Shown here: positions 50,398 to 59,450 of the stretch, piece after piece | Numbering within the stretch: the stretch's first letter is position 1 | How the letters are laid out: each line of letters opens with the position of its first letter | From: Chrysophaeum taylorii | Taxonomy: Eukaryota > Sar > Pelagophyceae > Pelagomonadales > Pelagomonadaceae | Reading direction: 5' to 3' | NCBI GenBank assembly: GCA_029834535.1 | Contig: JAQMWT010000428.1 | Location: 62,001-126,000 of the forward strand | DNA: 64,000 bases | The notes under the pieces: generated by a model | What the model was told of the DNA's origin: nothing | Seen by the model: only the letters and a program-made list of their open reading frames with translations | The model's database searches: none | Made by a program: the position numbers and the translations under genes

Positions 50398-51198
50398 ATG
50401 GATGATAACGAGGCGAGCGGGTGCATATCGTTGATGGACTCGCAGTCGATCGCGAATTGGTACCGGTGCTTGGATCTGACATGCATGGAACAGCCGACTG
50501 GCGACAGCTCTTCGATCGAAGCGTCCTCGAGCGGACGCGCCGACGGCTTTCTTGGTCGTGCCGAGGAAGAGGAGCGCAAGGGGAACTACCGCGCGGCCTC
50601 GGATTGTTACCGGAAGGCGCTGCGGCTCGACCCGTACAACGCAACGGCTCACAACAACTTTGGTTACCTGTGCAGCACTCACACGCACGATTACGCGACG
50701 GCCGAGTACCATTACCGCCTAGCCATCCGCTGCAGCCCGGACTACGCGCTCGCTCACAACAACCTGGCTTTTTTTCTCAAAAAGAACAAGCGGGATTTCG
50801 AGGGCGCCGAACAACATTACCGCGAAGCGATCCGGTGCGATCCCGGCTACTCGTTTGCTCATTCGAACCTCGGAGTCTTGCTCAAGGCGAAGAAGGACTT
50901 CGAAGGTGCTGAGAAGCACTATCTCGCCGCCATTTCCTCCAACCCCCGCTATGCACCTGCCTACCTCAACTACAGCCTTCTCTTGAAGAACCACGACGAG
51001 GCTACGTCCTGGGATTACCTGAAGCGAGCGATGGCCATCGACCCCTCCCTCCGCGACTCCCAGGCTGCCCAAAACCTCGTCCGCGCTTTCGCGCGTACCG
51101 ACCTTTCCGACGACGGCAAGCACCTCGATCACCACCCCCGCCTCGCCGCGCTCATTCAGGCGAAAAAGAAGTCTCCCTCCCCGCTTATAAGCTCGTAA
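50398..51198 (+). CDS. TPR-repeat protein
   Basis: Scaffold protein of unknown partner. 266 residues: an N-terminal linker with Ser-rich stretch, then about five tetratricopeptide repeats from residue 52 to 205, with the TPR pattern AAHNNFGYLCSTHTHDYATA, AHNNLAFFLKKNKRDFEGAE, HYREAIRCDPGYS, AHSNLGVLLKAKKDFEGAE. The C-terminus has a helix plus a Lys-rich tail. It is about 130 bp downstream of the Copia right LTR. It converges with the CFAP97-like gene; the 43-bp gap holds TTAATTAATTAATTAA. Confidence 0.88.
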   Translation: MDDNEASGCISLMDSQSIANWYRCLDLTCMEQPTGDSSSIEASSSGRADGFLGRAEEEERKGNYRAASDCYRKALRLDPYNATAHNNFGYLCSTHTHDYATAEYHYRLAIRCSPDYALAHNNLAFFLKKNKRDFEGAEQHYREAIRCDPGYSFAHSNLGVLLKAKKDFEGAEKHYLAAISSNPRYAPAYLNYSLLLKNHDEATSWDYLKRAMAIDPSLRDSQAAQNLVRAFARTDLSDDGKHLDHHPRLAALIQAKKKSPSPLISS

Positions 51199-51241
51199 CA
51201 AAACACTGTTGTGTTACCTTTGATATATATTAATTAATTAA

Positions 51242-51766
51242 TTAGGGTCGTGGCTGGAGGAGCTCGTCGCCGTCGTCGTCGTCGTCGTCGTAGACGTCCT
51301 GGTCGTGAATGACGACGGGCAACTCGCAGATATTCTTCATGTACTCCTGATGCTGCTTCTCGTGCTCGGCCCAGGCGAGGTGGTCGTAGGTGGGCTCGGC
51401 AGCTTGTATGCGCGACAGAATGTGCTGGTTCTCTCGAGTGATTCGTTGCAGCTCGCGCTTCCGGGCTTCGCGGTTGAGCGAGTGCGCGTAACTCTGAGAG
51501 TCGTTGGGGAGACTCGAGTGTCGCATTATGTAGGACATTTTCTCCAGCAAAAGTCGGTTGTCCCTTTCAATCTCTGCGTACCTTTCTTCGAGCAGTTGCT
51601 CCTTTTTCAGGTTCTTCCGAAGGTGAGGGTGGCTCTTGGGACTCGTGTTGTCGATGGAACACTTCATTTCAGATAATTTCTTCTTGTGCGCCTCCTGGCA
51701 CTTCTTCACGAACCGCGCGTGGCACTGCTTGTTGCCGACTGGACACGCACGCCGCGCGCGGTCCAT
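51242..51766 (-). CDS. CFAP97/KIAA1430-family protein
   Basis: Probable axonemal protein (relatives: CFAP97, Drosophila hemingway). The 174 residues contain the family block: IDNTSPKSHPHLRKNLKKEQLLEERYAEIERDN (split here as HPHLRKNLKKEQ and LEERYAEIERDN), LNREARKRELQRITRENQ, and ILSRIQAAEPTYDHLAWAEHE. The N-terminus is basic with conserved Cys/His; the C-terminus has an Asp run from a GTC repeat. Start chosen at the first Met (MDRARRACPVG). Confidence 0.85.
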   Translation of the reverse strand: MDRARRACPVGNKQCHARFVKKCQEAHKKKLSEMKCSIDNTSPKSHPHLRKNLKKEQLLEERYAEIERDNRLLLEKMSYIMRHSSLPNDSQSYAHSLNREARKRELQRITRENQHILSRIQAAEPTYDHLAWAEHEKQHQEYMKNICELPVVIHDQDVYDDDDDDGDELLQPRP

Positions 51767-51908
51767 AATACAATCCTAGCGCTCGTATCTTTTCACAACA
51801 ACAACAACCGATGTGTTCGCTTAACCGAATGAATGAATGCTTTCTTCTTCTTCAATGAAAATAACCCTCTTCTGAAAAGAAACCCAGAGAGAAGAAGATA
51901 GTGTTTTA

Positions 51909-53045
51909 ATGATGCTTATTGTGTGGCTGGGAGCGAGTCCGGCGGCCGGCTTGCTGGCGTACGTCGGCGAGGCCGTCTTCGCGCCGGAGAAATACAATTT
52001 CCAGGTGTGGCCGGGGGAGTCGTTCGAGCTGTCGCCGGGAGCCGACTGGTACAATCCGTCGGTTGCGGTCGTTGGAGGAAAGAAGAATGCGACGTACCTC
52101 GCAGCGTTCAGGAACGTCCATCGGTACGGAAACTGCGAGCAGCTCGGGGAGGTGTCCGAATGGAAAGCGGGGAGTCCGATGCCGTCGTTCGTGTTGCTCG
52201 ACGAAAAGAAACGAATAACGAAGCGATTAAAGCTCGACGTGAGGAGCTCGTCGGAATGGGCGATTGGATTTCTCCACGACGTCATGGACGCGAGGCTCGA
52301 GAGCATCGGTGGTCGGATCCTCGCGCACGGGTTTCGCCATTTTCGATGGGGTCAAAGGTACCGCTACGGCTTTTTTTGGGTGGACGTCCGAGGGAGTAGC
52401 GTCGCCGTTCAGGACTTTATACACCCCGACGTTCGGGGGGAACCGTGTTTTATGGGTGCTGGCAAGAACTACGGCTTGCTGTGGGACGGAGCCGGGCCTT
52501 TTTTGGTCGTGCACTGGCTCGCCCCGCGGGTCGATATCCGGAGGGGTATCCCCCCCGCTTACTCCCCGTCGAAGCCGACGACCTCCTTGGATAATAAAAT
52601 TCTTAATAATTCGAAACCACTCTCGAACACGGGCTCTCCGCTCCGTCTCCGCGAATGTCCCGGTCTCCTCCTCGCGCTGGCGCATTCGCACATCGACGCC
52701 GCCGTTCCCGCGAACGGCAACTTCTTCGCCCCAAAAGGGACCACCAAGTGGGGCAACACCTACGCTTACAACATGGTCATCTTCGACGACCACCCCCCTT
52801 TCCGCGCCCGGGCCACGAGCCCCCCCTTTTGTTTTCCGTCACCCCTGAACAACTCTGCCTGCGACGTCGTCCAGTTTGTCACCGGATTTCTCGAGGTCCC
52901 AGACTCGAACAACATCCTCTTCACCTTTGGGGTCAACGACTGCGAGGCCGCCTGGTTCGAAATCGACCGCTCCTTTCTTCTTCGATTCACCCTCCCCGAC
53001 CCCAGCTTCCGCACCACCCTGTGCCCTCTTATTCCAGCCGACTGA
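51909..53045 (+). CDS. Secreted propeller-like protein, glycosidase/glycosyltransferase-like (inferred)
   Basis: 378 residues with a hydrophobic N-terminus (MLIVWLGASPAAGLLAYV). The body contains ADWYNPSVAVVGGKKNATYLAAFR, WAIGFLHDVMDARLESIGGRILAHGFRHFRWGQ, and near the C-terminus VTGFLEVPDSNNILFTFGVNDCEAAWFEI. The repeated short strand patterns and the FGVNDCE motif recall five-bladed propeller sugar enzymes (GH32/43/130-type folds). No catalytic triad identified, so function stays open. Potential N-glycosylation sites (NNS, NAT, NSA) fit secretion. It overlaps the next gene tail-to-tail by 17 bp. Confidence 0.6.
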   Translation: MMLIVWLGASPAAGLLAYVGEAVFAPEKYNFQVWPGESFELSPGADWYNPSVAVVGGKKNATYLAAFRNVHRYGNCEQLGEVSEWKAGSPMPSFVLLDEKKRITKRLKLDVRSSSEWAIGFLHDVMDARLESIGGRILAHGFRHFRWGQRYRYGFFWVDVRGSSVAVQDFIHPDVRGEPCFMGAGKNYGLLWDGAGPFLVVHWLAPRVDIRRGIPPAYSPSKPTTSLDNKILNNSKPLSNTGSPLRLRECPGLLLALAHSHIDAAVPANGNFFAPKGTTKWGNTYAYNMVIFDDHPPFRARATSPPFCFPSPLNNSACDVVQFVTGFLEVPDSNNILFTFGVNDCEAAWFEIDRSFLLRFTLPDPSFRTTLCPLIPAD

Positions 53046-53703
53046 CGAACCAAACACCTGCTGCTGCTGCTGCTGCTGCTGCTGCTTGAAGGAGGATGAT
53101 GAACCGAGTTTTTTGCGGTGGTGCGGCGTCGCTGGGCGAGGCATAGCGGTAGATGTAGCAGCCGTACTGTCCAACGTCGAAGGGTCCCGGGACGCAGTCG
53201 TCCTCCATCGGCGGACACTCGATCTTCTTGCAGAGTTCGACGTAATCCAGGCTGTTGGCGCACTGGATCGCAATTTGAGTGCAGTAGCTCCGACAGGGCG
53301 GGACCGGTGTCTCGTCCTCGCCGTCGCAGTTGTTGTCGTAGGCTGGATTCGTCGACGCCCACCATAAACACGCGTATTCCCTCACCATTTTACGACACTC
53401 GGGTGTATCCCTGAAAGTTTTGGTCGGTCCAAAGACGTCGAGATTGCCCGCGCGTCGATCGATGTCGTAGCAAACGCCGTCGTCGATGCGTTCGGAAAAG
53501 TAATACGTATCCTCGACCATCTTACCGCTCAGCACATCGGCGCAGTACTCGAGATCGTTGCGACACCGCTGGCAACACACCCTCGCCTCGCATTGGTTCT
53601 CCTCCAGCCGCCGGACGTCGTGGTCAGGCGGGTGAAACATCCGGTCGTACTCCTCAGCCACCACCACGGTGACGAGAGCTCTTCTTAAGCCTACTAACAT
53701 CAT
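53029..53703 (-). CDS. Cys-rich secreted or surface protein (frizzled-CRD-like)
   Basis: 224 residues. The N-terminal hydrophobic segment (MMLVGLRRALVTVVVA) is a signal peptide candidate. It has about 17 Cys, including RVCCQRCRNDLEYC, and CRSYCTQIAIQCANS and ECPPMEDDCVPGP, a spacing like frizzled-type or Mid1-type Cys-rich domains. The C-terminus encodes a hydrophobic tail with a nine-Ala run from a CTG repeat, possibly a membrane or GPI anchor. Start is 23 nt after the stop of the MFI-like gene on the same strand. A longer frame extending upstream overlaps that gene and is rejected. Confidence 0.65.
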   Translation of the reverse strand: MMLVGLRRALVTVVVAEEYDRMFHPPDHDVRRLEENQCEARVCCQRCRNDLEYCADVLSGKMVEDTYYFSERIDDGVCYDIDRRAGNLDVFGPTKTFRDTPECRKMVREYACLWWASTNPAYDNNCDGEDETPVPPCRSYCTQIAIQCANSLDYVELCKKIECPPMEDDCVPGPFDVGQYGCYIYRYASPSDAAPPQKTRFIILLQAAAAAAAAAGVWFVSRLE

Positions 53704-53726
53704 CAGGTTACAGGTTTTTTTCAACT

Positions 53727-54845
53727 TTAAGTCCGTTGGGCCGTCGCGAGCGTCGCCCAGTCCCGGAGGTAGGCGTCGTAGTCGAGCTCCTTGGTCCAGG
53801 CGAGGACCGCGTCGACGTCCTTTTCCTTGGCGGCGGCGTACATGTGGTAGAACCACTGGCGCCTCTTGCGCTTGATGCGGAGTCGGCGGTCCTCGGCGCG
53901 GAGGGATCCGAGGTGCCTGAAGGGGGCTTTCTTTGGGGAGTCGCTGTCGTTGTCGATCTCTACGAGAGTTTTGGACGCGATGGGCCGCCAGTCGTTATTT
54001 TCGCACCTCCGATACGCGAGGACCTCCTTCTGGTCGTCGTCGTCGTCGGCGGCGGCGGCGGCAAACAATGTCCCGAAATACGCCCCGCCGACGCGGATGA
54101 AGGACCTTTGCTCGTCGTTCTTTTGACCCTCGGTCGTCGCCGTCTTCTTCTTCTTGGCGTAGTCTCGGGGGGCGAAGGCCCCTAGGTCGCACAACGGACC
54201 GTGGAGGAAGAGCTTGTAGTACATCATCGGGGGAAAGGTCGCACCCCCGAGACGAAAGCGAAGCCGGACCTGCGTCGCCGCATCCAGCAGACTCGCCTCG
54301 CGCGGATTTATCGTCCGCAGCAGCTGCTTGGGGTCGCCCCTCAGCCGAAACCGGACGAGGTCGCGATAGTATCGGTAAATCCTAGAGTTCGTGTATCGGC
54401 GCCATCGGTCCTGGATTCGGAGAGCGGCCGAAGCCTCTGGGCTTCTGCGCCGCGGGACATACTTGGCTCGCAACTGCGCGTGCACCGAGTCGCGCCACGC
54501 GCACTGAATCTGCAACGCCGCTATTTGGTACGCGGAAAAAGAGAACCGCCGCACGCGCCGCATTCGTTGGTACGACTGGATACGCGTCGCGCAAAATTCG
54601 ACGTACCCGTCTCGAGCTTGGCTCGCGTGGACAGCTGCGACATATTTGTCCAACAGTGTCGTACTAGTTGTTTTCCCGCGCGCTCGACGCCGCCGCCGCC
54701 GCCGCCGCCGCCGGTTCCACTGGCGGCTCCGGACTACGGATTGGATCACCGTCGCAGCCTCGCGGCAGGCGACCATCGGCGACACCCACGGATGTCGGAT
54801 CAGATGCTGTCTTCGACAACGAGTCATCGCACGAGCCTTGCTCAT
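53727..54845 (-). CDS. C11orf65/MFI-type IQ protein
   Basis: 372 residues with at least three IQ-like motifs in the first 170 (AATVIQSVVRSRQWNRRR, ATRIQSYQRMRRVRR, AALQIQCAWRD, AALRIQDRWRRY). The C-terminal domain has the family block YYRDLVRFRLRGDPKQLLR, INPREASLLDAATQVRLRFRLGGATFPPMMYYKLF and CDLGAFAPRDY. The human relative is the mitochondrial fission inhibitor MFI; calmodulin binding is inferred. Arg and Ala runs come from CGC/CGG repeats. The Asp run is in the loop before LAYRRCENNDW. Confidence 0.85.
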   Translation of the reverse strand: MSKARAMTRCRRQHLIRHPWVSPMVACREAATVIQSVVRSRQWNRRRRRRRRRRARGKTTSTTLLDKYVAAVHASQARDGYVEFCATRIQSYQRMRRVRRFSFSAYQIAALQIQCAWRDSVHAQLRAKYVPRRRSPEASAALRIQDRWRRYTNSRIYRYYRDLVRFRLRGDPKQLLRTINPREASLLDAATQVRLRFRLGGATFPPMMYYKLFLHGPLCDLGAFAPRDYAKKKKTATTEGQKNDEQRSFIRVGGAYFGTLFAAAAADDDDDQKEVLAYRRCENNDWRPIASKTLVEIDNDSDSPKKAPFRHLGSLRAEDRRLRIKRKRRQWFYHMYAAAKEKDVDAVLAWTKELDYDAYLRDWATLATAQRT

Positions 54846-55210
54846 AATATCCTACAGATGATACATTGCTCCACAGCGTTGCACCTTTTATTATTACTCT
54901 ACAGAGTCAAACAAATGGAGTCAAAAAACCTCGTTTGATTTTATTTTATTTTACCTTTTACTTTACCCTCTCGCTCGTGGTAGTGCCTAGAGTCAAGCGA
55001 TTTTTTTTTTTTACCCTCGTGGTGACCTCGTGAGCTGCGCGCAGGAGGTGGACGTTTTTTGTCGAGAGCGCAGAGAATGGCTGCGAACAAAAAAGTGCCG
55101 GGCCACTAGCTGCGGGAAGAAGGAGGCGACGAGGAATCTCCGGTGGCCATCCCGGCGCAATGGTACCGCGATAACACACCGAATAAAGGCAGTCCCACTC
55201 CTCGAGGCGC
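54846..55210. other. Non-coding stretch with TTTA/TTTTA repeats
   Basis: About 365 bp. It contains TTTTATTTTATTTTACC (54938-54954), TTTACTTTACCC (54956-54967) and a poly-T run (55000-55011). Similar TTTACTTTACTTTA sequence recurs at 55780-55796, so these may be the flanks of the hAT-like fragment. Confidence 0.5.
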
Positions 55211-55715
55211 GTGTGGTTGCATGTCAAGCGCTTGACGGGCGATCATCCTGTCCTGAGTGCGCGAAGGAAGACACCGATCCAAGCAAGACGATACGCGGCT
55301 GGGATTAAATTGGAAAATGAGGAGTTCGACGAACTGAAGAACGTCGAGATGCCGGATCTCGTCGAGCACCTCCCACCCCTCCATGTGAGCAAGCTCTACA
55401 AGAAAATCGAGAAGGACACCACCAAGTACGGCTTCCTCCCCAACCTCGCCAGATTAATCTTCACGCGGTTCCATCGCCACGCTTCCTGCCGAGAGCTGCT
55501 GCGAACGAATCATCTCGGCCGGCAACGTCGTTCTGACCGAGGGTAGCTCGTTGCTTGGCGACGAAGAATGCGACATGCTCGTCCTCTCGCGCATGAACCG
55601 CGAGTTCGTGGAGTGGGCCCGAGGCAAATACGGCAAGATCGCCAACGTCGCCGACGAGACCACGATCCCCGACAAAGAAAACCAAGGGGACGACACGGAC
55701 CCGTCGGAAGAGTAG
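55211..55715 (+). pseudogene. hAT-like transposase C-terminal fragment
   Basis: Frame 1 (55211-55480) carries EFDELKNVEMPDLVEHLPPL and LYKKIEKDTTKYGFLPNLA. After a +1 shift near 55465-55480 the next frame reads ESCCERIISAGNVVLTEG, GDEECDMLVLSRMNREFVEW, then an acidic tail (DDTDPSEE) and TAG at 55713-55715. The CERxxSAGNxVxT ... LxxLRMN pattern matches the hAT C-terminal dimerisation region. Not closely related to the two 3-kb copies. Whether a small intron rather than a frameshift separates the frames is unresolved. Confidence 0.5.
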
Positions 55716-57150
55716 ACGGCTTGCGGCGGCTTGCGGCGGCTCGTGGATTCAGCGAATACAAACAAAAAATGCATGCCTATTTTACTTTACTTTACTTTGC
55801 CCTCGACTACTCGATAACCGGTCGCCACTTGATTTTAATTTGACCTTTGCCACCTCAGAGTAAAGGCGTTTTCCTTTACCCTTAACTCAGAGTAAGAGTG
55901 CAACGCAACGTGTTAGCTCGCTACACGTCAGTCAGGCAACGCAACGTGTTAGCTCGCTACACGTCAGTCAGTCAGCAACCACGTAAGTGCAGCCAATGAG
56001 AAAGTCGGGGGGTTAGTTCGCTACACGTCGTCAGCAACAGTGCGCGAGGGTACGGTTTGGTAGTAGTAACCTCGGATGTGGCGCAGCGCAAGCGTCGCAC
56101 GAAGGTACAGATTGGAAGCGACAAGCGTGCTGAGGAGGCACGGGTGAGAGTGAAGAAATGGCGGACACCACCGGGAAGCGACGGACGTTTCTTTGGAGCC
56201 GAGGAAACGACCCCACGGCGATGCCGCACCCTACTGACTGACCGTCGTCGAAGTGCTGTGTCGGCAACGATGACGGAGAGCGCTATGTTGTCGACGACGC
56301 CGGGCGCAGAGCCGCCCGGGCCTGCTCCTGGGCATGCGGAGCCCTGCTGGATTGACCTCGTCCACAAAGGGGATGCTAATGACGCGCGTGTTTCGGCACC
56401 TTGGACCAAAGGTACGCGGCTCTGACGTCGGACTTCGGCAGCGCATCCTCAACGTTGTTGCTTCGACCATCGCCGCACTTGCGCCGAATTCAATGTCTAC
56501 TGTCCAGGACGTAAACGTTTCGCTCCAAGCCCACATTCGTTCGGGCTCCCCGTCGCGATGGCAACTCCGCCTTTCGCGAACCAGCTCGCTCTCCGCCGCT
56601 CGTCCGAAATCCAATTGTCGAGCAACAAGCGCGTAAAGCTTCAGTCGACGACGCAAAACCGGCCCACAATACTTCTGACGACGATTTCGATCCGGTGACA
56701 ACCGTCGAGGCCACAAACGACACTGTCATTCCCGCGCCCGTGCCTGCTCCTCGAGGGCCAATGATTGTCCCAGCGCCGCGCGCTCGTTCACGACCTCCAG
56801 GTTATCCATGCGCCCCCTGTAGACAGACCCGGTCCTCGGGCCGAATCCGACTCGGGTCGACGCGCGACCGCCGCCCCGACCAGGCCAACGAGGGAACACA
56901 ATCGAAGACCCACGGTGCAAACGCTGCGGTCGCTTGAAACAGAGCGAGCCGATCGCCACTGGCAAGCACGGGCAGCGCGTTAAGAAGACGACGGCAGCCT
57001 ACTGTCGAGTGGACCCAGCTATGTACTTAAATGCCAGGCTAGCCTGGTTAGCTAACGAACGAACGAACGAACGAACTAAACCCCGGCGCACGAGGCTTAG
57101 GCTGCTAATCCCAGCGCCGTCGCGCGTGGAACCTGACATTATGAGCTTAT
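55716..57150. other. Repeat-rich region with decayed coding fragments
   Basis: About 1.4 kb. A TTTAC repeat (55780-55798), then a tandem pair of 36-nt units (55900-55971) and a diverged third unit to about 56036. A plus-strand frame at 56890-57040 reads PRCKRCGRLKQSEP, then KTTAAYCRVDP, a possible zinc-binding (CxxCG...H...C) tail of a transposase or ORF1. AACG tandem repeat (57055-57075). No intact gene. Confidence 0.4.
55900..55971. repeat. Tandem 36-nt direct repeat
   Basis: Two exact units beginning GCAACGCAACGTGTTAG at 55900 and 55936. The GTTAG(C/T)TCGCTACACGTC core reappears at 56012-56030. Confidence 0.85.
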
Positions 57151-57994
57151 TATAAAAGCGTAATAATACCATTCTTGCGCTTTTCCCGGGCGTCGACTAG
57201 GGGTGGAGACGGCGCAGGAGATCGAGATCCTGTCGGCTTTGAAGACAGGAACTCCTTTATCCCCCCCTCCTCAAAACAACAAAGAGCTCTATATACAAAA
57301 TCAGAGCCGATTGCGTCTGGTGGGGGGGGGGCGGTGCACTTGGGACCGGGGCGTTGGTGCCGGATAGAGTCGGCGACTCTGGGACCCATGACCACAGCGT
57401 CGGCGACGCGCGCGGCCTTTCGGACGGCGTCGCGATCGAACCATTGGGCTGCCCCGCGCTCTGTGTGGTAGACTTGGAGGGGTTACATCCACGTGCCGCG
57501 CACGAAACATTTCCTGATGGCTCGGCGGCCGTCTCGCGGCCTTGGCCCGCTTGACCTCAAGCTCTTAGTGGGGCGAGGGGTGGCAGGCAGTACACGCGCT
57601 TCCGGTCGAAGGTCTCGAGAGCGTCGAGTTCGACTCGACACAGCTCGTCGACCGCACCGACCCACAGTAAGACGCCCGGGAGATCACCACCAGATTGGTC
57701 TTGGAGCTCCGGTGGGAACTCCTCGAAGACAACGGCATCGACGACTTGCTTCTCCAGCTCCAGGCAGAACTTTTTGATGTCCTGAATCTTCACTTTTCTC
57801 CCGCCCGCATGGCATCGCATCATCGTTGGCATCTTTGAACGGGGAGGCGACCTTGGAAACAGGGCCGCTTGGAGCAAGGTGTCGTGGCTCACCCCACAGT
57901 ACCTCCATATGCACTGCTCGGCGGTTTTTTCCAATCTAAAAGCGAATCGACCGCAAACTCGAACCGCGAAGTGTCGTGTCGGCCTCTGTTCCAA
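57150..57994 (-). pseudogene. Possible degraded or spliced gene, unrecognised
   Basis: Minus-strand frames at 57557-57994 (KVKIQDIKKFCLELEKQVVD, VVFEEFPPELQD, LLWVGAVDELCRVELDALET) and 57150-57480 (AAQWFDRDAVRKAARVADAV, VADSIRHQRP) have protein-like sequence in separate frames. An intron between them is conceivable but no GT-AG pair was confirmed. No family recognised. Confidence 0.3.
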
Positions 57995-58219
57995 CGAAAG
58001 CTCGTTGCGGGCGAAACGTTCGCAGATCCGGTGGAGGTAAAGGCGTCTATGGCCGCAGGATGGATAACGAGGGGGACTTTGTCGGGCTACTACTCTGTGT
58101 GGCGACGCACTGCGGTCTCGAAAAAAGCCTGGCGTCGGATAGAATTTGAAGGGCAGGGTTTCAGGATTGCAACGGTTGAGGATTCGGAAGGTTACAACTC
58201 ATGGGGCCTACAACAACAA

Positions 58220-58274
58220 ACAGCGTTCAAGCAAGTGACATCACAGCGTTCTAGTGACATCACTTGAACGCTGT
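58220..58274. repeat. Inverted and direct repeat cluster upstream of the IQ gene
   Basis: Inverted arms ACAGCGTTCAAG (58220-58231) and its complement (58263-58274) enclose a direct repeat AGTGACATCAC (58234-58244 and 58253-58263) and a further ACAGCGTTC (58243-58251). TGACATCA resembles a bZIP site. It lies about 110 bp upstream of the next start. Confidence 0.8.
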
Positions 58275-58385
58275 GTTCTATTCTACAAGTACAGTTTGTT
58301 GTATACTTTCAACGACCAAAGGCCCTGCCGCGCCGGCCACTAATTATTTGCCACCAAGGCTCTCAGGACAAACGATTTGTTCACC

Positions 58386-59450
58386 ATGGCCGACGATGAT
58401 GTGAGCGATTTCGATTCGATAGCCAGCACACACAAAGAGCTCCAGCACCAGAACCAAGCGCTGCTGGCGCAGAACGAGCTCCTGCGCGCGCAAATGTTCG
58501 GCGTGCGTGTTCTGATGCGTGAACCGCTGGCGCGTCTCGTTCAGCCGCTCGTGCGCGGGTATTTGGTTCGTCGGTGGGTGGAGCGCGCGGTCGCCGAGAT
58601 CGTGGGGCTCCAGGCCGTGGCGAGGATGCTTCTGGCGTTTCGGTATCGCGCTCGCGCCGTCGCGTCCGCGCGCGTCGTCGAGGCGTGCGAGCGGATGAGG
58701 CGCCAGCGCCGCGCGTTTGTGCGTTTGAGTCGAGCCGCACTCGTCGTCGAGACACTCTTTCGGCGCGAGCTGGCTCGACGTGTGCGCAAACACCTGTTGC
58801 ATTGCGCGTGCGCGCTTCAGAAATTTGGCCGCGGGCGAAAAGCGAGATTCGCCTTACTTGTTTGCCGTCGGGCAGCCACGACCATTCAAGCAGCCTGGCG
58901 GCGCAAAGAGGTCTTGGCGAGACCGCTCGCCAAGCTGCTCGCCAAGTCCCGCCGCCTTGTTCAGGAAGTCGAGGAGCTTCGCGAAGACCTGTACCACGCG
59001 CCGAAAGTTGACAAGTTGTTTGTGGATCGCGCCACTCAAGTCGACATCGGCAATAACTGGCGCGATGCTCTCAAAGCGGGGGGCTTGCGCAACTCGAAAA
59101 ACAAGTGGTACGATGCGGTTGCGTCCTGCGTCTGGGCGATTTGGTCCGCGGCGACGGTCGCCAAAGTCCACCGCGCGTTGGAAGATGTCGTCGTTCGGAC
59201 CGCAGGCAATTGTTGGTGCGAGATCGGCGCCCGTTTTATCGACGCAATCCGCGGTTCTGGTGGTTCAAAGGACAAACCCCTCCACCGCCTGCCCGCGTGC
59301 TCCGAGCGACGAATTGCCAAAAAAGGCACGCACTGCATAAATCGCCTTAATATACGTCGTCTCCTCGTGTTTACTTTATTTATTTTGTTTGTTTGCTTGT
59401 TTATTCACCTGCCGCTACTCTCTATTCTTCTTTCCCCTCGCCCTCTTTGA
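58386..59450 (+). CDS. IQ-motif protein, possibly cytoskeletal
   Basis: 354 residues. The start CACCATGG is a strong Kozak context; MFT upstream at 58377 is the alternative. Residues about 12-32 form a Gln/Leu-rich coil (ELQHQNQALLAQNELLRAQM), followed by several degenerate IQ-type helices (LVQPLVRGYLVRRW, GLQAVARMLLAFRYRAR, ALQKFGRGRKARF, ATTIQAAWRRK). A central region (VDRATQVDIGNNWRDALKAG) precedes the end. The last about 30 residues are a hydrophobic tail encoded by a TTTA/TTTG microsatellite and may be a stop-loss extension. Confidence 0.7.
   Translation: MADDDVSDFDSIASTHKELQHQNQALLAQNELLRAQMFGVRVLMREPLARLVQPLVRGYLVRRWVERAVAEIVGLQAVARMLLAFRYRARAVASARVVEACERMRRQRRAFVRLSRAALVVETLFRRELARRVRKHLLHCACALQKFGRGRKARFALLVCRRAATTIQAAWRRKEVLARPLAKLLAKSRRLVQEVEELREDLYHAPKVDKLFVDRATQVDIGNNWRDALKAGGLRNSKNKWYDAVASCVWAIWSAATVAKVHRALEDVVVRTAGNCWCEIGARFIDAIRGSGGSKDKPLHRLPACSERRIAKKGTHCINRLNIRRLLVFTLFILFVCLFIHLPLLSILLSPRPL

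Noticed and set aside
53704-53856. Long N-terminal extension of the Cys-rich gene
   Set aside because: It overlaps the MFI-like coding region in another frame and lacks any signal peptide; the ATG at 53703 gives one.
55900-56036. Possible CRISPR array
   Set aside because: Two adjacent 36-nt units are contiguous without spacers and the context is eukaryotic.
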